Origin: Escarpia spicata | Lineage: Eukaryota; Annelida; Polychaeta; Sabellida; Siboglinidae | Reading direction: 5' to 3' | Assembly: GCA_963995525.1 (NCBI GenBank) | Contig: OZ023214.1 | Location: forward strand, 36,020,311 to 36,084,310 | DNA length: 64,000 nucleotides | Shown here: piece by piece, positions 32,681-40,406 of the stretch | How positions within the stretch are numbered: the stretch's first letter is position 1 | Layout: the number at the start of each line of letters is the position of its first letter | Translations under genes and position numbers: made by a program | Notes under the pieces: generated by a model | The model's input: only the letters and a program-made list of their open reading frames with translations | Database searches by the model: none | What the model was told of the DNA's origin: nothing

Positions 32681-32927
32681 TAGTAGGCGAGGCGGGGGAA
32701 CTACCCCTCTAAGGGGCGCCTCTAAGGCGAGGACAGGGCCTAAAGGACTACCTACCCCTCTAAGGGGTAGGCGGCGGCCGGGTCTCTAGGGGTAGGGTAG
32801 GTAGGTAGGTAGGTAGGGTCCTGGTACGAAATAAAACAAATGCAACACCTACAATACGTTTCATCGTCTTTTATTCGTAGTAGTAGCGGTAACAAGCTTG
32901 AAAGCGATACTAGTAGTTAATAAGAGT
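32681..32927. terminator. convergent 3' ends with G/C-rich hairpins and facing poly(A) signals
   Basis: CTACCCCTCTAAGGGGTAG (near 32751-32769) is a perfect hairpin, and a related CCCCTCTAAGGGG lies just upstream. A GGGGTAGGGTAGGTAGG series follows and could form a G-quadruplex. AATAAA at 32830-32835 serves the plus-strand polymerase and AATAAA on the minus strand (32875-32870) serves the capsid/protease unit, only 34 bases apart. Confidence 0.7.
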
Positions 32928-33380
32928 CTAATGCGGATTTAGCCAGTCGAATACGAGACAGTCGTTAGTCACCCGATCGGCGCCGAACAGGTACTGGAAC
33001 CCCTTTAGCGGTAGACCGCGGCATCGTAAGAGCAGGTAGGCGACGCAATATTGTCCGCATACGTTAGAGACCACGCTCTGCAGTCGCTTGTCGTTGTACG
33101 TCCAGCGCGCGTCGCAGTTGCGGCGCAGGAAGGCGCGGAAGTCGTCGTGCTGCGGTGGCAGACCGTACGAGTCGAAGTAGTCGCCTCGCCCGTCGACGTC
33201 CACGTAGACGACCACCCAATGTTCGCCCGGTTCGCCGCCGTCGTCGGTATTGCATACGAAAGCCGCCGGTAGATCGGTGAGCCGTCGTTTCGGTAGCGCG
33301 TCTTTGGCCACGACGCCGACAACCACGCGTCTAGTGAACGGGTCGAGGCGTAGGCGACGTAGCAGCTGAAAAGTGTCCAT
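32928..33380 (-). CDS. PRO: adenain-like cysteine protease
   Basis: 150 residues. It matches the Ulp1/adenovirus-type C5 fold: catalytic His54 in GEHWVVVYVD, Asp70 in YFDSYG, Gln101, and Cys112 in CGQYCVAYLL, followed by a short C-terminal lobe. Length is as expected for Polinton proteases. It would mature capsid proteins. The start codon is two bases downstream of the major capsid stop, so the two are likely expressed from one region. A leftward poly(A) signal lies about 50 bases beyond its stop. Confidence 0.92.
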   Translation of the reverse strand: MDTFQLLRRLRLDPFTRRVVVGVVAKDALPKRRLTDLPAAFVCNTDDGGEPGEHWVVVYVDVDGRGDYFDSYGLPPQHDDFRAFLRRNCDARWTYNDKRLQSVVSNVCGQYCVAYLLLRCRGLPLKGFQYLFGADRVTNDCLVFDWLNPH

Positions 33381-33381
33381 G

Positions 33382-34677
33382 TTAGCGATCGTACAGGACG
33401 TTCCGGCTTTTGTCGATCTCGAGCACCGCCTCGAACTCGCCGTACACGATGACGTTCACCGTGCGCGGGAGAACCGCCGCGAAGTGGACCTCGAAACGAA
33501 GGGCGCCCTTACGCACGACGTTGAAATGCGGGCCATCGCAGCAGTCGGGCGATAGGTCGAAGCCGAAGATGGCGTAGCCGTTACCGTAGTCGTGGCGCGT
33601 CACATCGAACCCCTCGTCCTCGTACGCTTTTCCCGTCGCCGCGAAGAGGTTCGCGTAGCTGCGGATGTAATGACCGTTCGGGAAGTCCGGCTGCAACGGC
33701 TTGCTCGGCACCTGACGTCCGTCGACGTAGAGAGCGAGAAAGTTTATGTTGTAGTGCTTCGCGTTGTACGGGTTTTTAGTGTAGTCCCCGTTATAGGCGT
33801 CGTTGTCGACGAACATCAGGAACACGCGTCGCGGGATCGTGCCCAGGTAGACGTTCTCGTGCGTATGCGACATCGTCCCCTGCGCTATCGAGAACGACTT
33901 GCAGTCGACCCGCCGTAGCGGGTACTTGGCCGTGCCGATCATCAACGCCTTGATGTGTCCGAGCTGGACGTCCGGGTTCACTTTAGCTTTTCGCACTTGT
34001 AGGTAGGTCTCCAGTATGACGGCTTTCCAGTCCCCCGCCACTCCCATAAGCGTGAAGGCGTCCTTCGCGCGCACCGCTCGAAGCTTTATGTCGACGCCGC
34101 TCAGCAGGTACCGGTCTTGCATGAACACGTCGACGTGCAGGCGGCCCATCAGCTCCACCTCGTGACCGTCCCGCGTATAGTGACGCCGCGAGGTGTACCC
34201 GCCGTTAGCCCCCGCGGTCGCATCCATGAAGCCGGCCGTATCCTTGAACCACAGACCGCTCGTGAGCTGCGTCTTTTTCGCATCGCTCCCGTAACTCAGC
34301 AGGGTTTCGAGGTAGGCCCGGTACGGATACGTATTGGTCGACGGCGTCACGAACGTGCCGTTCAGCGACACGTCGATTTGACTGAACAGGGAATGCAGGA
34401 AATTGTTGGACGGCGCCACGTTAGCGTCGTGCGCGATATCGGCACCGTCCCCTTGGGTTATTTTCACGCGTACGTACAGTCTAACGCTCGACAGGTCCGT
34501 ATACTCGTCGCCCGAGCCCGGGATGAGGAACTCGATGGGGCCGCCGGCGTCGAGCGTCGTCAGCGGCTGGTGATCGATCCACTGCCCGCTCTCGACGCTC
34601 GTCTGCGTTAGCGGCGGCGTGAATAGGTCCAGTTCGCTCTTCAAACCCTCGCACGACTGCGGATGCACGAACGCCAT
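33382..34677 (-). CDS. MCP: major capsid protein (double jelly-roll, PY type)
   Basis: 431 residues from an ATG. It reads as the Polinton major capsid family, often left in invertebrate genomes as 'F54H12.2-like' protein: EFLIPGSGDEYTDLSS, then LFSQIDVSLNGTFVTPSTNT, YPYRAYLETLLSYG, and a final jelly-roll strand region DCCDGPHFNVVRKG. It would form the hexon-like capsomer. Protease and penton-like genes flank it on the same strand, the usual Polinton order. The frame is intact. Assignment rests on family motifs and position. Confidence 0.9.
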   Translation of the reverse strand: MAFVHPQSCEGLKSELDLFTPPLTQTSVESGQWIDHQPLTTLDAGGPIEFLIPGSGDEYTDLSSVRLYVRVKITQGDGADIAHDANVAPSNNFLHSLFSQIDVSLNGTFVTPSTNTYPYRAYLETLLSYGSDAKKTQLTSGLWFKDTAGFMDATAGANGGYTSRRHYTRDGHEVELMGRLHVDVFMQDRYLLSGVDIKLRAVRAKDAFTLMGVAGDWKAVILETYLQVRKAKVNPDVQLGHIKALMIGTAKYPLRRVDCKSFSIAQGTMSHTHENVYLGTIPRRVFLMFVDNDAYNGDYTKNPYNAKHYNINFLALYVDGRQVPSKPLQPDFPNGHYIRSYANLFAATGKAYEDEGFDVTRHDYGNGYAIFGFDLSPDCCDGPHFNVVRKGALRFEVHFAAVLPRTVNVIVYGEFEAVLEIDKSRNVLYDR

Positions 34678-34769
34678 TCTAGCTGCTGCTGCTGCTGTCG
34701 ACGTCTGTCCCGTTCGCCGCCGTTCGCTCCGACTGCACGCCGCCGCTTCGACCGGTGGCTTTATCCGTC

Positions 34770-35192
34770 CTAGCTACTGAATATATCGTGCGGTTCTTTT
34801 TGACGGCGACGGCGTTGTTGTTTCTTCTTACGCGGGGTCGCCGTTACCGCTTTACCCGGTGGTCGGCGTCGCTTTTTCGGCGGCGGTGCGTTCAACAACC
34901 CGTCGAGAAGGTCGGCGCCGGCCTCCTTCGCGCGTCGTTTCATCGACTGTTTCAGGTTCCCGCCGGCGACGACGTCCCGCGCCACGCGCACGCCTGTCTT
35001 GAGCGCACGTTTCCCCAACGCCATGGCGCCTCTCTTGATAAGCGGCATGGCGCTTCGAAACAGGCTCCCGAACAGATTACCCAAGCCGTGTCCCCGCTGC
35101 CCCTGGCCGCCGACGAAGAACGGTAGCTGACCACCGACCTGTCGAACGTAGTAGTCCTCGTACACGTTGGTGCGACCGGCGGTTCTTGTCAT
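34770..35192 (-). CDS. basic amphipathic core/minor capsid-like protein
   Basis: 140 residues from the ATG at 35192; the longer frame begins at TTG 35213. A Gly-rich stretch (GGQGQRGHGLGNLFGSLF) leads into an amphipathic helix (MPLIKRGAMALGKRALKTG) and a very basic tail (KKRRR, RKKKQQRRRR). Similar small proteins sit between penton and major capsid genes in other Polintons and recall adenovirus pX/pVI-type core or membrane-active proteins. Role inferred: DNA condensation or capsid interior. The gap to the penton stop is 17 bases. Confidence 0.7.
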   Translation of the reverse strand: MTRTAGRTNVYEDYYVRQVGGQLPFFVGGQGQRGHGLGNLFGSLFRSAMPLIKRGAMALGKRALKTGVRVARDVVAGGNLKQSMKRRAKEAGADLLDGLLNAPPPKKRRRPPGKAVTATPRKKKQQRRRRQKEPHDIFSS

Positions 35193-35209
35193 TTTCCTCC
35201 TCCGCCGTT

Positions 35210-36046
35210 TCAAAACAGTTTAGATTTACAGCGTCTGATGTGAAGCGTCGCCACGAGTTTCCCCTGCTCGAATGGTATGGGTTGACCGATGTCGTCTCTT
35301 ATATCTATCTCGACCGAGTCGAATTCTCGCCGCAGGAGCGGTACGTATTGGACGCGGTCGAAGACCTCCGAAATAATCCCCCCGTTCATCCCGTAGATGG
35401 GTACGGATCGAAGGAGCGGGGCGAATACATCACCGACGATGCGCGGTTCCACGAGGTCCGTATATACGTACAAGGTGTCGACTCCCCCGTTCATATCCAC
35501 CGTACGCCGACCCTTGTGCTCGTAGGTATACGCGACGGGGGTGGTATCGTCATTGACGAGAGGGCTCGTGAGGACGCCCGATTCGAAGCCCAGTATGGCC
35601 CTCAGACGGCTCCAATGGGGTATATTAAATTCGACACCCGGTGATAGACGCAACGTCATCCGGTGGGAGACGGGGCAGTACTCCAGTCGGACCTTGACGA
35701 GGTCGGTAGTCTGTTTCAACAGCGCCTCGTTGATTTTATCCCTCAACTCGTAAGCGCTATTGTAAAATCCGTGCGGGATGGTGCATTGCCGGTAAATCAA
35801 AAGACCGTCGGCGGAGCGGTACATTCCGTAATCGCCCGTCACACAAGACAGGTAGAAGTACGCGTCCTTCTTTCTCACGTTGTACCACGTATGCGGATAC
35901 TGTAGCGTCACCAGACCGCATTCCCACTCTCCCGATAGGTCGATGCGTCGCGGTAGTTTCGTAGTGTAGTGAGTCAACGTGTTTTCGGGGTGCGCCTTCG
36001 TAGACGCGTTGCTCGGTAGGGTTAGGTAAAAGTTAGTCGCCGCCAT
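35210..36046 (-). CDS. minor capsid (penton-like, PX type)
   Basis: 278 residues with the Polinton PX signature: FYLTLPSNAS at the N terminus, NTLTHYTTKLPRRIDLSGEW, YPHTWYNVR, then FNIPHWSRLRAILGFES, and GKLVATLHIRR close to the end. PX proteins are single jelly-roll penton homologues at capsid vertices. The start is an ATG inside the end of the membrane-protein gene (14-base overlap), so these genes are packed as in a virus. Intact. Confidence 0.9.
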   Translation of the reverse strand: MAATNFYLTLPSNASTKAHPENTLTHYTTKLPRRIDLSGEWECGLVTLQYPHTWYNVRKKDAYFYLSCVTGDYGMYRSADGLLIYRQCTIPHGFYNSAYELRDKINEALLKQTTDLVKVRLEYCPVSHRMTLRLSPGVEFNIPHWSRLRAILGFESGVLTSPLVNDDTTPVAYTYEHKGRRTVDMNGGVDTLYVYTDLVEPRIVGDVFAPLLRSVPIYGMNGGIISEVFDRVQYVPLLRREFDSVEIDIRDDIGQPIPFEQGKLVATLHIRRCKSKLF

Positions 36047-36350
36047 CCCCTCTCCGCTTCATAGACGGACTCGGGAGTAGGTAACCGAGACAGCTACTCA
36101 ACAGGGCCGTCCACAGGTTGGAGTCGCCCTGACCCCGCGTTAGATTGTATATACTGACGACGATAACCGTGTACAGGACGACGATCTGACACAGGAAGAT
36201 GATCTCGGCTTTAGGACATTCGTTCCCGCAGAAATGCCATGGAACGTGTTCGCGGTCGGAGTGGGTCGTAGACTCGGTAGCGTCGACGTAGTCCGCGAGC
36301 ACGTCGCGCTCGCAGTCGACTTGACCAGCCGTAACCGCGTCGTCGGGCAT
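36033..36350 (-). CDS. small membrane protein
   Basis: 105 residues from the ATG at 36350; the frame is open to 36455 but begins there with TTG. Acidic N-terminal part with a Cys pair (CGNEC at 41-45), one clear membrane segment at about 49-70 (AEIIFLCQIVVLYTVIVVSI), then LWTALLSSCLGYLLPSPSMK. Polintons often carry a protein with this NLWTALLSSCLGYLLP motif beside the penton gene. Likely a virion or host-membrane protein. Function unknown. Confidence 0.75.
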   Translation of the reverse strand: MPDDAVTAGQVDCERDVLADYVDATESTTHSDREHVPWHFCGNECPKAEIIFLCQIVVLYTVIVVSIYNLTRGQGDSNLWTALLSSCLGYLLPSPSMKRRGDGGD

Positions 36351-36478
36351 AGTAGCACCACCACCGTCGGTTAACGCTGCACGCTGTAGGGTAGTCGTCG
36401 GCGGCAACGTCACGTAGTAAGCGCCAGCACATCGAGCGTCGTGTCCACATAACAACTACCGGCCGATGTTACGGTACC

Positions 36479-37612
36479 CTACCCTTTATAGTCGACGAGG
36501 GTCTTGGCGGCGATCCAGCTGTTGAAGGAGGCTGGATAGCCGCTCCATTTAACGAGCGCCTCCTCAACACCCCGACGACGACGCCGTTGTAGAACGACCT
36601 CCACACGATACAGTTTATCCTTCGGAACGACTACTCGTTGCAGCTCCGGCTCGTAGAAGGTGCCGTCGAGCACCGTCCCGGCGTCGTCTTTCAGGCGGTA
36701 AACGGGCGGGTCGGACGGGTGCGTTTCTACGATGGTGAAGAGCTCCTCGCACCAGTTAGGCATGTACCCTTTCTTGAAAGGGGCCTTCGCCTTACTGACG
36801 CGTACGCGGTCTCCCTCTCGTAGTTTCGGCTTACTACCTCCTCGACCTCGATCGCCGTACAACCGTTGCCACACGCTCTCCTGATTCGCGGCGTTGACGC
36901 TCGCCGGCGTCCTACCGATGCTTCGGTGATAGGTGTTGTTGTACGATCGCACAAAGTTCTGTAACGCCTCTACGTAGCGCAGTGTCTGATACTTCGTAAA
37001 GTACCTCCACATACGCGTCTTTAAGGTTCGGTTGAAACGTTCGACGACACTCGCTTTAGTTTCCTCGTTATGCGTTACGAAATGGTGGATGCCGTAGTCC
37101 TTCAAAAGTTTCTGAAGGGGTCTGTTGAGAAACTCCGTCCCCTTATCGGTCTGCAGCGCGTTCGGCACACGCCGCCGTTGTAGCAGGTGCTCGAAGGCCG
37201 TAACGAGCGCCGGACCGGCTTTACTCTTCAACGGGACGCACCACGCCACCTTCGAGAAGACGTCGATGACCGTCAATAGGAACGTTACACCGTCGTTGTG
37301 CTTTTTCAGTTTAGCGACGTCGACGAGATCGGCTTGCCACTGCTGGTGTCGACCTCCTACGATAACGCAACGTCGCTTGAAACGTCGTTTCACCGGTTTG
37401 TGTAGCGTGTAAGCATCCTGTGCCGCTAGCCACTGCTTCACGGCCGGTTTGCCTACCGTCGACGCCACCGCCCGATGCAAGGCGTCGACACCGCCGTAAC
37501 TCCCCGCCTGCTTCGGGTTGAAATAGGCGCGCTTCAGGCGGGTGTCGTCGTCTCGTTGTCGAGCACGCCGCTTTCGTTGCGTGCCATCACCACGAGGCCG
37601 CCGGGACACCAT
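36479..37612 (-). CDS. INT: retroviral-type integrase with chromodomain
   Basis: 377 residues from the ATG at 37612; a GTG lies six bases upstream in frame. The RNase H-fold core has the catalytic triad: Asp95 in QADLVDV, Asp156 in QTDKGTEF, Glu191 in SVVERFNRTLK. A basic N-terminal region precedes it. The C terminus (about 334-370) is a chromodomain: YRVEVVLQRRR...EEALVKWSGYP...NSWI. It inserts the element and makes the 6-bp duplication seen here. The triad and frame are intact. The chromodomain suggests chromatin-guided targeting. Confidence 0.95.
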   Translation of the reverse strand: MVSRRPRGDGTQRKRRARQRDDDTRLKRAYFNPKQAGSYGGVDALHRAVASTVGKPAVKQWLAAQDAYTLHKPVKRRFKRRCVIVGGRHQQWQADLVDVAKLKKHNDGVTFLLTVIDVFSKVAWCVPLKSKAGPALVTAFEHLLQRRRVPNALQTDKGTEFLNRPLQKLLKDYGIHHFVTHNEETKASVVERFNRTLKTRMWRYFTKYQTLRYVEALQNFVRSYNNTYHRSIGRTPASVNAANQESVWQRLYGDRGRGGSKPKLREGDRVRVSKAKAPFKKGYMPNWCEELFTIVETHPSDPPVYRLKDDAGTVLDGTFYEPELQRVVVPKDKLYRVEVVLQRRRRRGVEEALVKWSGYPASFNSWIAAKTLVDYKG

Positions 37613-37713
37613 GACCACGACGACGATCGGTTTACGACGAATAATATATACACCAAGGCCGCCGCGCCGATGACGAAGACGACGACGCCGACTACCGTCC
37701 TTCGTAGGTCCAT
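37534..37713 (-). CDS. possible tiny membrane protein overlapping the integrase start
   Basis: A 59-codon minus-strand frame from the ATG at 37713 to TGA at 37534. It begins MDLRRT and has a strong hydrophobic segment VVGVVVFVIGAAALVYILFV, then a polar tail. It lies in the gap between the upstream Polinton protein and the integrase and overlaps the first 79 bases of the integrase frame. The positive-then-hydrophobic layout is protein-like, but a chance frame in GC-rich DNA is possible. Confidence 0.35.
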   Translation of the reverse strand: MDLRRTVVGVVVFVIGAAALVYILFVVNRSSSWSWCPGGLVVMARNESGVLDNETTTPA

Positions 37714-37750
37714 TGTGGTGAATGGGTCGGACGTCGACGTTTCAAGCTCT

Positions 37751-38470
37751 TTAATATGACTCCTCCTCCCACTTGGCCGGTAGATCCCAGGTACGTCGAC
37801 GACGATGATACCGGCCCCTACCGGGGGTCTCCTCCGCCTCCTCCTCCTTCTTCGATCGTTTCGGCTGCTGCTGCTGCTGTATGTACGCTCGATGCCGGGG
37901 GTTACCGACGAGTTCCATGGGCACGTTCAGTCGTCTCATACCATCCCCGAACGCTTCCCAGCCGACCGGCGGCACCCCCTTCTTCCTCGTCCGCATAAGA
38001 TCGTTCACGAGGTCGACCATGTTACTCCCCGCGATAGGGCGACCGGCGTACACGAACTCGCCGCGATCGTTCCATCGACACAACGGGTCGGTCTTCATTT
38101 TCTCGATCAGGAGGAGGGCTTTCCCTCTCAACGTTTTCGGTACGCTTTCCACGATCTCGCGCTCTATACCCTGCAGCGGCGCCTGGCCACCCGTCGGTTG
38201 AGGAGGCGGTCCCTCGGTCGGCACCACGGACACGCGTACCGGCTGCGCCGCTCGAATCGCCTCGCTCGAATTGTAGCGACTCAACAGTCGATTGTACGAC
38301 GCCACCTTCGCTCGTTCGGATAATTCCGATCGATCTAGCACGTCCTTCATGTCGCTGTCCAGGCTGCTCATCGCACGCGAACGGATCGTGCTCGGCGGCT
38401 GGTCGATCAACGGCAGGAGGCTCTCCACCAACCGCGGGTCTACCAATGCCATCTTTTTAGCGTACTGCAT
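37751..38470 (-). CDS. conserved Polinton protein
   Basis: 239 residues from an ATG. The N-terminal half has SSLDSDMKDVLDRSELSERA and YNRLLSRYN. The middle has VPKTLRGKALLLIEKMK and a GSNMVDLVNDLMR segment, then a Gln/Lys/Glu-rich tail. Comparable proteins (Asp-rich 'MxxIL.R.DLSE..K...YN..L.RY' start and 'GS.iVDLVNDL.R' later) recur next to the packaging genes in Polintons. The function is not established; a virion structural role is a guess from position. Its ATG overlaps the upstream stop as TGATG. Confidence 0.75.
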   Translation of the reverse strand: MQYAKKMALVDPRLVESLLPLIDQPPSTIRSRAMSSLDSDMKDVLDRSELSERAKVASYNRLLSRYNSSEAIRAAQPVRVSVVPTEGPPPQPTGGQAPLQGIEREIVESVPKTLRGKALLLIEKMKTDPLCRWNDRGEFVYAGRPIAGSNMVDLVNDLMRTRKKGVPPVGWEAFGDGMRRLNVPMELVGNPRHRAYIQQQQQPKRSKKEEEAEETPGRGRYHRRRRTWDLPAKWEEESY

Positions 38471-38817
38471 CAGCCGATCACCTGTCTGAGCAGCGGCAGT
38501 AGGACGGTGCTCGCCAACGGTGCTAGCAGCGCCGCCAGAAAGGCGCCCGACCCCGTTTGCAAGATTTGCCGTTTCTTCCTAAGACCCGTCTTTTTATTCA
38601 CTAAACTTCGCAGATGTTTCTTGTATTTTATCAGTGTTTTTTTATGCGCCGCCGTCAATTTTACATTCCCGTTCAATATGTTGTACGCGCAGTCACACAG
38701 ACTACAAATGAAGTCAGATTCCGCGTTTCTGATGATAGCCTTGCTCACCTTAAGATGTTTATGTTTATTCAAGAGCTCTAGCATGAGGACGTGCTTCTTG
38801 ATACGCTTCAGCGTCAT
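38470..38817 (-). CDS. small conserved Polinton protein with hydrophobic C terminus
   Basis: 115 residues from the ATG at 38817 (open upstream only from GTG). Basic helical body with CSLCDCAYNILNGNVKLT and HKKTLIKYKKHLRSLVNKK, then a hydrophobic end (GAFLAALLAPLASTVLLPLL). The 'NxLNGNVKL...K.L.KHK..LR.L' pattern is common in a small Polinton protein of unknown role. The body's AT-rich codon use contrasts with the GC-rich capsid genes. The stop TGA overlaps the next start (TGATG), which would suit termination-reinitiation. Confidence 0.75.
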   Translation of the reverse strand: MTLKRIKKHVLMLELLNKHKHLKVSKAIIRNAESDFICSLCDCAYNILNGNVKLTAAHKKTLIKYKKHLRSLVNKKTGLRKKRQILQTGSGAFLAALLAPLASTVLLPLLRQVIG

Positions 38818-38855
38818 CCTGACGAGTGAAGGCCCACACGTGACGCTCACCTCTT

Positions 38856-39479
38856 TTATGTTCTCATCACGTAGACGTACTGAAGACGATCATCGGGGAA
38901 GATACAAGTGCGCAAGCGCATATTTTCAGCTGTTTCCTGTTTTAGATCTACTAGCAGATACCCGTAAGGTGCTGACGTGGCGTTTTCGAAGGATTCCATC
39001 ATAAATTTAACTCGACCCGGGTACATCTGCTTCGCCAGGTGACCTACTTGACCAGTGTCGCGTGGGTTCTTGAATAACACCATATATTGAGCGTTCAAGC
39101 TGATTGTACGGTTTTCTTTCCCTTTCGGAAATATATTCTGCACAAGCTGTACGATGGACGCGTTGCAATGATGGCTTTTTTTAGTGAACAAGGTCGTGAC
39201 CCGGCTATCGGTTTCCTCCATAAGGTCATCGAGTACTAGAAGGGTCCTCTTTTTGCCGTCTAGAAGCTTCGGATCCGGTAAACCGTCTACGAATTCTATA
39301 TCGGCTGACATAGAAGTGTAGGCGCTTTGCCATTGGCCGTAACACCATAGAAACTTCTCCGGAGGCGGCTCGATCATAGAAGAAGCAAACTGTAGCAGGC
39401 GAGTAACGAAAGTAGTCTTACCACACCCCGTAGGGCCGGCTACTATACACGTAAAAGGGTGCTTCCATGTCCCGCTCAT
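38856..39479 (-). CDS. ATP: FtsK/HerA-type DNA-packaging ATPase
   Basis: 207 residues. Walker A GPTGCGKTT at 15-23 follows a FTCIVA strand, Walker B LLVLDD is at 80-85, and an HCNASIVQLVQNIFPKGKEN segment carries the sensor Asn/Gln region. RTISLNAQYMVLFKNPRD, typical of Polinton and adenovirus-like packaging ATPases, follows. It would pump the element's DNA into capsids. It lies 38 bases upstream (in reading order) of the next gene. Intact. Confidence 0.93.
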   Translation of the reverse strand: MSGTWKHPFTCIVAGPTGCGKTTFVTRLLQFASSMIEPPPEKFLWCYGQWQSAYTSMSADIEFVDGLPDPKLLDGKKRTLLVLDDLMEETDSRVTTLFTKKSHHCNASIVQLVQNIFPKGKENRTISLNAQYMVLFKNPRDTGQVGHLAKQMYPGRVKFMMESFENATSAPYGYLLVDLKQETAENMRLRTCIFPDDRLQYVYVMRT

Positions 39480-39524
39480 ATCGACGACTGGCGTATACGA
39501 AACGAACGATGACTTATTATTCGT

Positions 39525-39965
39525 TTATTCTATACGCACCTCCATCAATAATTTACCAAGCATATTTTGACCTACTTTACCGTCTTTACCGATACCCCAG
39601 AAGCCTTCGGCCGACGGTACGTCCTCCACCAATTCGACTTCCCCGGTAGCCAATAGGAGGTCGTTCAACTTTTTTGAACCTCTGAATTTACTCGTCAACA
39701 GCGACTTCATGCACCCAACTCTAACCGCGTTCCATTCGACGCTCGTTCTCTTCTTCACGATTCTGTAACTTCGACGTTTCGCTATATAGGCCGTCCGCGC
39801 CTCTTTGATGTACACCGCGCTTTTCGTGTCTTCATTAAACATTGCTTTTCTAAACTGATAAGCGTGCTCGACGGATTTGAAACTTAGACCGTACGCCTTG
39901 ACTCGACAAGGGTAGAAATTCGATAGATACGATGCCGAACCGCCGAACTGTATAGGAGACTCCAT
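39525..39965 (-). CDS. NADAR (YbiA-like) domain protein
   Basis: 146 residues, essentially one domain. Family landmarks in order: YLSNFYPC at 13-20, SFKSVEHAYQFRKA at 28-41, WNAVRVGCM at 78-86, KFRGSKKLNDLLLATG at 93-108, FWGIGKDGKVGQNMLGKLLM at 122-141. NADAR proteins act on NAD/ADP-ribose-linked or related N-glycosidic substrates; bacterial YbiA handles riboflavin intermediates, and some members are reported to remove ADP-ribose from guanine. It is the outermost rightward gene, with its own AATAAA overlapping the stop. Its role here, such as countering host ADP-ribosylation of DNA, is inference. It is not part of the Polinton core set. Confidence 0.88.
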   Translation of the reverse strand: MESPIQFGGSASYLSNFYPCRVKAYGLSFKSVEHAYQFRKAMFNEDTKSAVYIKEARTAYIAKRRSYRIVKKRTSVEWNAVRVGCMKSLLTSKFRGSKKLNDLLLATGEVELVEDVPSAEGFWGIGKDGKVGQNMLGKLLMEVRIE

Positions 39966-40115
39966 TATACTGTCGACTAATGGCTACCAGATCTCGTGAC
40001 ACCACATCTCAGTCATAGCCTCGTCTCGTGTGTCGTGTCAGGGCGCTAGGGAGGTGTATAGCCGCGTTGCTAGGTAACCGCTTTAGTGTATAACCGCGTT
40101 GCTAGGGAGGGCAGG
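39966..40115 (-). promoter_or_regulatory. right-arm promoter region with X-box-like repeats
   Basis: Two direct repeats (GTGTATAGCCGCGTTGCTAG at 40054 and a near copy at 40086, 32 bases apart) lie between the NADAR start and the terminal repeat. The first contains the palindromic GTTGCTAGGTAAC (40066-40078), which resembles an RFX X-box. A promoter role is inferred from position. Confidence 0.4.
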
Positions 40116-40400
40116 AGTGAAATGGTACTATCTCGCCCCACCAGGGGGCGCTACGTACTGTCTGTCTCGGCTACGTACTGTCTCGCCACACTCATCAATC
40201 ATCCTGCCACACTCATCAATCATACGTTTTTTATAAGTAAGCTGTCAAACCCACTTAAGATATTTCATTTTTTATAAGTAGATTTTTCAATCGTGCCGGG
40301 TCAACTTGCTTGACCTTTGTTGATCTTTGTGACCCGCGGTGCCTTTGATCTCCTTTGATCTCGGCACGAGTCGGGGGCCAGCGCGGTCTCCTTTACTACT
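40116..40400. repeat. right terminal inverted repeat (285 bp)
   Basis: Reverse complement of 23759-24043, ending CCTTTACTACT. The two copies are nearly identical, consistent with recent insertion or gene conversion. Confidence 0.97.
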
Positions 40401-40406
40401 CTATAA
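40401..40406. repeat. Polinton target-site duplication, right
   Basis: CTATAA, identical to 23753-23758. Confidence 0.92.

Larger units (their letters stand above)
23759..40400. mobile_element. complete Maverick/Polinton (adintovirus-like) element
   Basis: A 16,642-bp element bounded by 285-bp inverted repeats that start AG and end CT, with 6-bp CTATAA duplications. It carries the full Polinton core set: protein-primed polymerase B, retroviral-type integrase, adenain-like protease, FtsK/HerA ATPase, double jelly-roll and single jelly-roll capsid proteins. Coding GC is far above the flanks. Core frames are open except for one stop near the polymerase C terminus. This indicates fairly recent integration. 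Polintons are self-synthesising transposons that are also thought to form virions. No particle formation can be claimed from sequence. Confidence 0.97.

Noticed and set aside
35193..35213. Upstream extension of the basic core-like protein to 35213
   Set aside because: The extension begins at TTG; the ATG at 35192 is the first proper start and avoids overlap with the penton gene.
36211..36450. 79-codon minus-strand frame beginning MWTRRS
   Set aside because: Overlaps the membrane-protein gene in another phase; Arg/Ser-rich composition typical of a shadow frame in GC-rich DNA.
23759..40400. CRISPR array, bacterial operon or phage interpretation
   Set aside because: Tight gene spacing looks prokaryotic, but the terminal repeats, 6-bp duplication, poly(A) signals and Polinton core genes in an intron-rich animal context exclude it.
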